DNA of 13,437 nucleotides from an uncultured Clostridia bacterium. Its GTDB lineage: Bacteria; Bacillota; Clostridia; Oscillospirales; Ruminococcaceae. The notes beneath the pieces were generated by a model. That model searched no databases. It saw only the letters and a program-made list of their open reading frames with translations, and was not told where the DNA came from. Location: NCBI GenBank assembly GCA_937871145.1, contig CALMXN010000155.1, forward strand, positions 1 to 13,437, given 5' to 3'. Position numbers and translations under genes: made by a program. The stretch's first letter is position 1. The number at the start of each line of letters is the position of its first letter. Of the stretch, positions 7,715-12,923 are shown piece after piece.

Positions 7715-7987
7715 CTATCTTGCTTCTTCGCTGAAGCCACTTTCAACAAGTTCAACCAAGCCCTCAACAGCAACCTGTTCATCTGAACCGTCAGCTATGA
7801 TACGGATGGATGTTCCACCAACAATACCAAGTGAAAGAATACCTAATAAGCTTTTAGCGTTAACTCTTCTTTCTTCCTTTTCAATCCAGATAGATGATTT
7901 GAATTCATTAGCCTTCTGAATAAAAAAAGTAGCAGGACGAGCATGTAAACCAACTTGATTTTCGACTGTTACATCTCTTACGTACAT
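7715..7987 (-). CDS. ptsH: Phosphocarrier protein HPr
   Basis: HPr carries phosphate from enzyme I to sugar-specific PTS enzymes and, in Firmicutes, signals carbon status when phosphorylated on Ser46. The 90-residue protein has GLHARPAT at 13-20 with the catalytic His15 and Arg17, and AKSLLGILSLG at 44-54 with Ser46, so both phosphorylation sites are intact and at the usual numbers. I chose the ATG at 7987 (MYVRD) because GGAG lies about 9 bases before it and this gives the normal HPr length; a longer frame opens at 8029 but lacks a binding site. It stands alone with its own promoter (8048-8076) and terminator (7652-7696), and no enzyme I gene is adjacent. A Crh-like paralogue is unlikely because His15 is kept. 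Confidence 0.93.
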   Translation of the reverse strand: MYVRDVTVENQVGLHARPATFFIQKANEFKSSIWIEKEERRVNAKSLLGILSLGIVGGTSIRIIADGSDEQVAVEGLVELVESGFSEEAR

Positions 7988-8047
7988 ATTAAAACTCTCC
8001 ATTCTTATATCGAATATCTTCGAAAACAATTAAAACGATTTAAACTA

Positions 8048-8076
8048 ATTATACAAGTAATAATTTGCATAGTCAA
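8048..8076 (-). promoter_or_regulatory. Strong sigma-A promoter of ptsH
   Basis: TTGACT (8071-8076), a 17-base spacer and a perfect TATAAT (8048-8053) on the minus strand. Transcription should start near 8041, giving a leader of about 54 bases before the HPr start at 7987. Confidence 0.88.
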
Positions 8077-8203
8077 CTTAAATGTTTGAATAAAGCATGC
8101 ATTGTCCACAAAATTCTGCTTTTTGATTACACACGCTGTATAACTCATCTTCAAATTTGTTCATTTTAACTATAAGTTTTTCGCATTTATAATTAAAGTA
8201 CAT

Positions 8204-8234
8204 AAAAACTCAACGAACTAAACGTTATAGTTTT
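8204..8234 (-). terminator. Possible weak terminator after trmD
   Basis: Directly after the trmD stop codon the minus strand can fold as AAAACT-(AU)-AACG, loop TTTAGTT, CGTT-(G)-AGTTTT, followed by a short T-rich run. The stem is interrupted and AT-rich, so termination here may be partial. Confidence 0.45.
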
Positions 8235-8975
8235 CTATTTTATGTTATTATTCTGCTTAATTTCCTGAATTATTCTTATGTCTTCGTCGCTTAATGTGAT
8301 GTTTTCCAAAAGTTCAGGTCTTTTGAAATATGTGTTTTCAAGGGACTTATAGTGTCGCCATTTTTTTATGTTGGCGTGGTGCCCGGAAAGAAGAATTTCA
8401 GGAACCTGTTTATCATCCCATATTTCAGTACGTGTATATTGTGGGTATTCAAGAAGGCCATTGTAATGACTTTCGTCCTCATAGCAATCAGCCCTTGATA
8501 AAACTCCGTCCAGCATGCGTACGACTGAATCGACCAAGACCAGAGCAGGAAGTTCCCCACCTGTCAGGACGTAGTCGCCAATGGAGATTTCCTCATCAAC
8601 GATTTTGTCAATGACTCTTTCGTCGACGCCTTCATAATGCCCACATAATATAAATATGCTGGGCATTGCAGAAAGTTCCTTAACTTTTTTCTGGGTAAGT
8701 GTTTTTCCCTGTGGTGACATATATATTACGTGAGGCTTTTCTTGTCCTTGCGTAACAGCCTTATAGCAGTTGTATATAGGCTGTGCCTGCATTAACATTC
8801 CCTGACGCTCGCTGTAAGGTGTATCATCGACACGGCGGTGCTTGTCCTCAGTATAATCACGGATGTTGTGACAGTTCACAGTGAAGATACCTTTGTTCCT
8901 TGCACGGCCGACAATGCTTTCTGAAAGATATGCCTCACACATTTCAGGGAAAAGTGTTGCAATATCAATCTTCAT
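8235..8975 (-). CDS. trmD: tRNA (guanine-37-N1)-methyltransferase
   Basis: TrmD methylates N1 of G37 next to the anticodon using S-adenosylmethionine, which prevents +1 frameshifting; it works as a homodimer with a SPOUT trefoil knot. The 246-residue protein shows MKIDIATLFPEM at the start, YMSPQGKTLTQKK at about 85-97, CGHYEGVDERVID at 111-123 and SIGDYVLTGGELPALVLVDS at 131-150, which build the methyl-donor site. YNGLLEYPQYTR follows at about 171-182. The start overlaps the rimM end by 11 bases, with AAGGA 10 bases upstream inside rimM. Two points are odd. The usual glycine-rich DDxPYGGGxGM loop reads DDTPYSERQGM at 50-60. The position of the proposed catalytic Asp of E. coli (Asp169) appears to hold Glu168. 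Both need an alignment to judge; the family assignment is firm. Confidence 0.94.
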   Translation of the reverse strand: MKIDIATLFPEMCEAYLSESIVGRARNKGIFTVNCHNIRDYTEDKHRRVDDTPYSERQGMLMQAQPIYNCYKAVTQGQEKPHVIYMSPQGKTLTQKKVKELSAMPSIFILCGHYEGVDERVIDKIVDEEISIGDYVLTGGELPALVLVDSVVRMLDGVLSRADCYEDESHYNGLLEYPQYTRTEIWDDKQVPEILLSGHHANIKKWRHYKSLENTYFKRPELLENITLSDEDIRIIQEIKQNNNIK

Positions 8976-9477
8976 CGTCGAATAATCCTTTCAGCGGTCT
9001 TATAGTCATAGTATTGTTATAAACATCGGTTTTTATTACAACATCGGCAATAGCGGGAATATAATACATTTTTCCGTCAGCAGCTTTAATATGATACACA
9101 TCATTCGCACCAGTTTCGGAAACGTCATCGATAATGCCGTATTCAGTTCCGTTATCAGCGTCAATGACCTTCATACCCATTAAATCCTGAACAAAATAAC
9201 AACCCTCGTCAAGCTCAATGTCATCCCTGTTGATGAAAACAAGCTTGTTTCTAAAGGCTACTGCCTGTTCAGGTGTATCAATACCATTGATTTTCATGAC
9301 AGCCATATTCTTTTGCATACGGACATTTTCAACATCAATTCTATCCTTACCGTTATTGAAATAGTAGTTATCAACATCAGTTATAAGTTCAGGGGAGTTA
9401 CACCAGGGCTGAATTTTGACTTCGCCTTTTATTCCGTGAGTTGAAACGATTTTTCCGACTTCAAGATATTGTTTTAT
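8965..9477 (-). CDS. rimM: Ribosome maturation factor RimM, apparently with an ATA start codon
   Basis: RimM helps mature the head of the 30S subunit and binds ribosomal protein S19. The 170-residue reading gives the normal family length: an N-terminal RimM barrel with YLEVGKIVSTHGIKGEVKI at 4-22, and a C-terminal PRC-barrel with YFVQDLMGMKVID and YYIPAIADVVIKTD. The conserved N-terminus has no ATG, GTG, TTG or CTG in frame. From the in-frame TAA at 9496-9498 (the stop of the gene upstream), the codons run TAC TCT GGA GGG GTT CTT ATA AAA. GGAGG lies exactly 7 bases before ATA (9475-9477), so ATA is the best start. The first in-frame ATG (9318) would remove 53 residues, including the THGIKGEVK motif. 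A base error in the assembly is the main alternative. It is co-transcribed with trmD (11-base overlap). Confidence 0.88.
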   Translation of the reverse strand: MKQYLEVGKIVSTHGIKGEVKIQPWCNSPELITDVDNYYFNNGKDRIDVENVRMQKNMAVMKINGIDTPEQAVAFRNKLVFINRDDIELDEGCYFVQDLMGMKVIDADNGTEYGIIDDVSETGANDVYHIKAADGKMYYIPAIADVVIKTDVYNNTMTIRPLKGLFDDED

Positions 9478-9495
9478 AAGAACCCCTCCAGAGTA

Positions 9496-9966
9496 TTATT
9501 TTCTTTTTAATCTTTTCGCTGTAATTTCACTTACGTCAATTTTAAAAACAGTCACGGCTTTGAGAACGTTCTCATCAAAATGAAAGTTTTTTTCATCTGA
9601 GTAATTTCTCATAAGATGAGTCAATACTTCGGCTTTGTTTTCGTTGATAATAGTGGCAACGCCGCTACCGATAACGCTTTCGTATTCCATACTGTAAGCA
9701 CAGGCTGTTTCACCAGCAAGAAGCTTATGACTGCAATCCATTTCGAACGAAACATTTGGATTTTGTTTTATAAGATCAAGTTTTTTGCCTTCATTAGCAC
9801 AATGAAAAAATAATGTAATCTTATTATTCTCATAGTTCATTCCGAAATTCAGCGGAATTATATACGGATATTTCTCGTCAAAGAGAGCAATCCTGCAGCA
9901 ATCGCATTTCTTAATTATACTTATTATGTAATTAATATCTGTAATTTCTCTGTCTTTTCTTCTCAT
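9496..9966 (-). CDS. NimA-like flavin-binding protein of the pyridoxamine 5'-phosphate oxidase family
   Basis: A 156-residue protein resembling the small split-barrel flavoproteins of the NimA/PNPOx-like group, which bind FMN and in some members reduce nitroimidazoles; the natural substrate is usually unknown. Visible marks are the opening MRRKDREITD, the strand CCRIALFDEKYPYIIPLNFG at about 23-42, the segment LFFHCANEGKKLDLI at about 52-66 that matches the family HxxxEGxKLD motif, NPNVSFEMD at about 69-77, and a late ESVIGSGVATI strand at about 95-105. The start ATG at 9966 has AAAGG 7 bases before it. It stands between khpA and rimM, where most Firmicutes have no gene, and its stop is only 18 bases before the rimM start, so it leads a nim-rimM-trmD transcript. 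No drug-resistance role is claimed from sequence alone. Confidence 0.78.
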   Translation of the reverse strand: MRRKDREITDINYIISIIKKCDCCRIALFDEKYPYIIPLNFGMNYENNKITLFFHCANEGKKLDLIKQNPNVSFEMDCSHKLLAGETACAYSMEYESVIGSGVATIINENKAEVLTHLMRNYSDEKNFHFDENVLKAVTVFKIDVSEITAKRLKRK

Positions 9967-10031
9967 ATTATTACCTTTTATTCTTCCTCAATAAGCTACT
10001 GCTTTATTTGAAAATTTTGTTGTGTTATTCA

Positions 10032-10061
10032 ATTATATAGTCTTCTGCGTAATTATTGTAA
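10032..10061 (-). promoter_or_regulatory. Probable promoter of the flavoprotein-rimM-trmD operon
   Basis: A perfect TATAAT (10032-10037) is preceded at 18 bases by a weak -35 box TTACAA (10056-10061). It lies just after the khpA terminator, which supports a separate transcript for the three genes that follow. The leader to the flavoprotein start is about 60 bases. Confidence 0.5.
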
Positions 10062-10064
10062 TAT

Positions 10065-10092
10065 AACAAAAAACAGCCCGTATAGAGCTGTT
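10065..10092 (-). terminator. Rho-independent terminator of the ylxM-ffh-rpsP-khpA operon
   Basis: An 8-bp stem AACAGCTC/GGGCTGTT (one G-T pair) with the loop TATAC is followed on the minus strand by TTTTGTT. It begins 9 bases after the khpA stop codon. Confidence 0.8.
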
Positions 10093-10101
10093 CTTGAAAT
10101 C

Positions 10102-10335
10102 TTAGTCAATCTCGACCATGATTTTCTGATCTTTACGGGCAGCTCCGGCGCGCATAACAGTACGGATAGCTTTTGCTATACGACCTTGTTTGCCGATAAC
10201 TCTTCCCATATCATCAGGAGCAACGTGCAGATGATATATAATTATGCCCTCTGCATTTGGCTCGTCAACATTAACAGAAACAGCTGATTTATCTTCAACT
10301 AAATCTGCAACGATAGTTTCGAGTAATTCTTTCAT
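10102..10335 (-). CDS. khpA: KH-domain RNA-binding protein KhpA (YlqC family)
   Basis: A small RNA chaperone-like protein that in other Firmicutes pairs with KhpB and affects cell division and elongation. The 77 residues form a single type II KH domain with GRVIGKQGRIAKAIRTVMR at 44-62; the GxxG loop is GKQG at 48-51. The start has AGGAGG (10343-10348) at 7 bases. It follows rpsP by 54 bases, its usual neighbour, and is followed by a terminator, so it ends the operon. In the common Firmicute order rimM follows directly; here a flavoprotein gene intervenes. Confidence 0.95.
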   Translation of the reverse strand: MKELLETIVADLVEDKSAVSVNVDEPNAEGIIIYHLHVAPDDMGRVIGKQGRIAKAIRTVMRAGAARKDQKIMVEID

Positions 10336-10389
10336 ACAAAACCCTCCTATTGCTTAGTAGCGAAAAAGGTGGATAAGCGATCTTTAAAA

Positions 10390-10632
10390 TTAAAGAACGC
10401 CGTTGTTCTTAAGAATATCCTTTACTGTATCAGTTGGTTGTGCTCCGTTTGCAATCCACTTCTTAGCCTTTTCAGCGTCAACCTTAACAACGCTTGGCTC
10501 TTTAGTAGGATCGTAGTAACCAAGTTCTTCGATAAATCTACCGTCTCTTGGGTATCTCGAGTCAGCAACAACTATACGATAAAAAGGAGCTTTCTTTGCA
10601 CCCATTCTTCTAAGTCTGATTTTTACTGCCAT
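10390..10632 (-). CDS. rpsP: 30S ribosomal protein S16
   Basis: S16 binds 16S rRNA early in 30S assembly. The 80-residue protein has the conserved N-terminus AVKIRLRRMGAKKAPFYRIV, then ADSRYPRDGRFIEELGYYDP at about 23-42 and the C-terminal helix region typical of the short bacterial form. GGAGG lies 10 bases before the ATG. It lies between the unknown two-helix protein and khpA. Length is normal and nothing is missing. Confidence 0.98.
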   Translation of the reverse strand: MAVKIRLRRMGAKKAPFYRIVVADSRYPRDGRFIEELGYYDPTKEPSVVKVDAEKAKKWIANGAQPTDTVKDILKNNGVL

Positions 10633-10672
10633 ATTATAGTCACCTCCATAAAATTACTTATATAATCAATGT

Positions 10673-10704
10673 TTTATACAGGTAATACAAAACATCAATG
10701 TCAA
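10673..10704 (-). promoter_or_regulatory. Possible secondary promoter before rpsP
   Basis: A perfect TTGACA (10699-10704) is present on the minus strand, but the matching -10 box is poor at the right distance (TGTATA at 18 bases; TATAAA at 20 bases). It could give rpsP and khpA extra transcription, beyond that from the ylxM promoter, but the spacing makes this uncertain. Confidence 0.3.
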
Positions 10705-10752
10705 ATCAATAGCTATGCTTTGTTTAAAAAGCACGCTTTCGTATAATCCAGA

Positions 10753-10965
10753 TTAATCGCAAGGTACAAAGCTACCTATTCCCATCAATGGCAAAATCCC
10801 GCAGATTACTATTACTATGCCAAGTATAATCCCAAAGACATATGAACGGGTTTTCTTATGACGTTCGCCTTTAAACAAATCAAATACTGAACTGATTATT
10901 TTCAAGGCGCCTATTGATATAAAAACAGCGGACCATAAAATGGTGTTATTATGTGAAAAAGCCAT
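10753..10965 (-). CDS. Small membrane protein of unknown function (two predicted helices)
   Basis: I do not recognise this 70-residue protein. It has two hydrophobic helices, at about 10-28 (LWSAVFISIGALKIISSVF) and about 42-66 (YVFGIILGIVIVICGILPL and on). A basic loop, FKGERHKKTRS, joins them and suggests that the loop faces the cytoplasm with both ends outside. GGGGTGAT stands just before the ATG, so translation is plausible. It begins 41 bases after the ffh stop and ends 120 bases before rpsP, all on the same strand and with no terminator between, so it should be read with ffh. The setting hints at a link to membrane insertion, but no motif shows this. The chance that it is a real gene is high; its function is open. 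Confidence 0.7.
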   Translation of the reverse strand: MAFSHNNTILWSAVFISIGALKIISSVFDLFKGERHKKTRSYVFGIILGIVIVICGILPLMGIGSFVPCD

Positions 10966-11006
10966 TTTATCACCCCATTAAAGCAAAACACTGTATAAAA
11001 ATGCGG

Positions 11007-12362
11007 TTACATCGGCATACCTGGGAATCCTCCGCCAAGACCAGGTAGTCCGAGGCGTCTCTTTCCACCCTTGCCGGTGAATTGCTTCATCATTTTCTGC
11101 ATTTGTTCAAACTGCTTCAAAAGACGGTTGACATCCTCAACCTTCGTGCCACTACCAGTGGCAATTCTTCTCTTGCGGGAAGGATTTATAAGTGTAGGCT
11201 TTGATCTTTCAGCAATTGTCATTGAATAGATTATTGCCTCTGTCTTTTTAAGCTGAGCCTGACCTTGGTCAAGATCCTCATCTTTTATTTTACCGCCAAC
11301 ACCAGGAATCATTCCGATAATGGATTTTAGTGGGCCCATTTTCTGAAGCTGTTTCATCTGTTCAAGGAGATCATTCATATCAAATGAATTTTTCTTGAGC
11401 TTGTCAGCAAGCTTCTGAGCTTCCTTTTCATCAACAGTGTTCTGAGCTTTTTCAATAAGAGTGAGCATATCGCCCATTCCAAGAATTCTTGAAGCCATTC
11501 TTTCTGGATGGAAGACTTCAAAATCATCAAGTTTTTCGCCGAGTCCGACGAATTTGATAGGTTTACCTGTTACAGCAAGTACTGAAAGTGCAGCACCACC
11601 ACGGGTATCGGAATCAAGCTTTGTGAGAAGTACGCTGTCAATTCCAAGAGCTTCGTCAAATGACTTTGCAACGTTGACTGCATCCTGACCTGTCATCGCA
11701 TCGACAACAAGAATTATTTCATCAGGAGTAACTTCCTTTTTGATGTTTTTAAGCTCGTCCATAAGCTCTTCATCAATGTGAAGACGGCCGGCTGTATCTA
11801 TGATAACGACATCATTGCCGTAATCCTTGGCATGCTTCAAAGCTTCCTTTGCGATTTTAACAGGGTTCTGCAGACCCATTTCAAATACCTTTACGTCAGC
11901 ACGTTCACCGACAATCTGTAGCTGATTGATAGCAGCAGGACGGTAAATGTCACAAGCAACAAGCAAAGGACGCTTACCCTGTGCCTTAAAGTATTTAGCA
12001 AGCTTAGCACTGTGGGTTGTCTTACCACTACCCTGAAGCCCACACATCATAATGACGCAAGGAGGATGAGCAGGGAATTTTATTTTCGCATTGGATTCGC
12101 CCATAAGAGCACAAAGCTCTTCGTCAACTATTTTAATAACCTGCTGTCCTGGTGTAAGGCTTGTTAAAACATCCTCGCCAATAGCACGTTCTGATACTTT
12201 TGCGACAAAGTCCTTAACGACCTTATAGCTTACGTCAGCTTCCAAAAGTGCAAGACGGACTTCACGCATAGCCTCCTTAACGTCGGCTTCTGTAAGATGT
12301 CCTCTTGATTTCAGACGCTTGAAAACGCCACCTAATTTTTCAGAAAGACCTTCAAACGCCAT
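11007..12362 (-). CDS. ffh: Signal recognition particle protein Ffh (SRP54)
   Basis: Ffh binds 4.5S/6S SRP RNA and signal peptides as they leave the ribosome, then docks with FtsY to bring ribosomes to SecYEG. The 451 residues show the N domain (about 1-90) and a G domain with GLQGSGKTT at 108-116, DIYRPAA at 138-144, DTAGR at 189-193 and TKLD at 247-250. A methionine-rich M domain (about 325-451) carries the RNA-binding SRKRRIATGSG at 395-405 and QMQKMMKQF near 420-428. The tail is Gly/Met-rich (GLGGGFPGMPM). The start ATG has AAGGGGTG 5 bases before it. It lies 24 bases after ylxM, the usual partner gene, and shares its promoter at 12826-12854. Length and motifs are normal. Confidence 0.98.
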   Translation of the reverse strand: MAFEGLSEKLGGVFKRLKSRGHLTEADVKEAMREVRLALLEADVSYKVVKDFVAKVSERAIGEDVLTSLTPGQQVIKIVDEELCALMGESNAKIKFPAHPPCVIMMCGLQGSGKTTHSAKLAKYFKAQGKRPLLVACDIYRPAAINQLQIVGERADVKVFEMGLQNPVKIAKEALKHAKDYGNDVVIIDTAGRLHIDEELMDELKNIKKEVTPDEIILVVDAMTGQDAVNVAKSFDEALGIDSVLLTKLDSDTRGGAALSVLAVTGKPIKFVGLGEKLDDFEVFHPERMASRILGMGDMLTLIEKAQNTVDEKEAQKLADKLKKNSFDMNDLLEQMKQLQKMGPLKSIIGMIPGVGGKIKDEDLDQGQAQLKKTEAIIYSMTIAERSKPTLINPSRKRRIATGSGTKVEDVNRLLKQFEQMQKMMKQFTGKGGKRRLGLPGLGGGFPGMPM

Positions 12363-12386
12363 ACTGGCACCCCTTGTATGATAATT

Positions 12387-12755
12387 TTAAAGCAGCTGTG
12401 ATTTCTCGTCGATAATACGGAGAATATCCTCTGCGCTTTTAGTAATAACCTTTGAGTAATTATATGTTGAGCTTTCGTTATAAATAGCCTCAGCCTTTTC
12501 CTTAATGCTGTCAAGCAATGTGGAAACAACACTGAACTTTTCAGCCATACCAAGCTTTTGCTCGAGTTCAAGAAGAGCATCCTCGCCACGCTTGATGCTG
12601 TCACGAACTCCCTGGCGTGATATCTTTTCGTGCTCGGCAATCTCAGCAAGTGAGAGATCTTCGTTGTAATAAAGCTCAAGCACGTCTTTTTGTTTTTCTG
12701 TCAGAGTATCGCCATAAAAATCGAGAAGAACAGAAAGATTCAAATTCTTGCTCAA
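12387..12755 (-). CDS. ylxM: YlxM family helix-turn-helix protein
   Basis: YlxM is a small SRP-associated protein encoded just before ffh in Firmicutes. In streptococci it binds SRP components and modulates GTP hydrolysis by Ffh-FtsY. The 122 residues have a sigma-70 region 4-like helix-turn-helix at about 19-60 (LTEKQKDVLELYYNEDLSL followed by AEIAEHEKISRQGVRDSIKR), then a helical C-terminal half with little conservation. The start is TTG at 12755 with GAGGTGAG a few bases upstream; no in-frame ATG gives a full protein. The gap to ffh is 24 bases. It is the first gene of its operon, so any DNA or RNA binding could in principle act on the palindrome in its own leader, but that is speculation. 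Confidence 0.92.
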   Translation of the reverse strand: MSKNLNLSVLLDFYGDTLTEKQKDVLELYYNEDLSLAEIAEHEKISRQGVRDSIKRGEDALLELEQKLGMAEKFSVVSTLLDSIKEKAEAIYNESSTYNYSKVITKSAEDILRIIDEKSQLL

Positions 12756-12796
12756 AATCTCACCTCATTTTAATGTCAGAAAACAAAATTCATATC

Positions 12797-12818
12797 TGTA
12801 AAGCAAATTTACTTTACA
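12797..12818 (-). promoter_or_regulatory. Near-perfect 22-bp palindrome at the ylxM-ffh transcription start
   Basis: TGTAAAG and CTTTACA flank an AAATTT-centred core; 10 of 11 base pairs are symmetric, with a single mismatch. It starts about 8 bases after the -10 box, covering roughly +1 to +22. As DNA it suits a dimeric repressor; as RNA it could form a hairpin at the 5' end of the transcript. I do not recognise it as a named operator. Confidence 0.6.
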
Positions 12819-12825
12819 ATTAACT

Positions 12826-12854
12826 ATTATATATGGTCTCATAGAACTTGTCAA
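12826..12854 (-). promoter_or_regulatory. Perfect-consensus sigma-A promoter of ylxM-ffh
   Basis: TTGACA (12849-12854), a spacer of exactly 17 bases and TATAAT (12826-12831) on the minus strand, with no mismatch in either box. Transcription should begin near 12819, about 64 bases before the ylxM start. This should be among the strongest promoters in the window. Confidence 0.95.
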
Positions 12855-12891
12855 GTGTTTTAATAAATAAATGTTCTTGAAAAAATAACAT

Positions 12892-12922
12892 AAAAAAGCT
12901 CTCAATTAATGAGAGCTTTTTT
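12892..12922 (-). terminator. Strong terminator after the M23/G5 peptidase gene
   Basis: AAAAAAGCTCTC and GAGAGCTTTTTT pair perfectly (12 bp) around a 7-base loop, with T-runs on both strands, so it could work in both directions. It starts one base after the stop codon of the peptidase and isolates it from the ylxM promoter. Confidence 0.93.
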
Positions 12923-12923
12923 A

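Noticed and set aside
8965..9318. A 117-residue RimM starting at ATG 9318
   Set aside because: The 53 residues before it are in frame and contain the conserved RimM N-terminal motif, so the short form would be an incomplete protein.
10730..10752. A short AAAGC/GCTTT hairpin with a T-run after the small membrane protein gene
   Set aside because: Only four or five pairs with a very small loop; too weak to call a terminator.
12332..12679. A 115-codon minus-strand frame overlapping ylxM and the start of ffh
   Set aside because: It is a frame-shifted shadow of ylxM. The ylxM frame has the expected helix-turn-helix motif, a ribosome binding site and the normal position before ffh.
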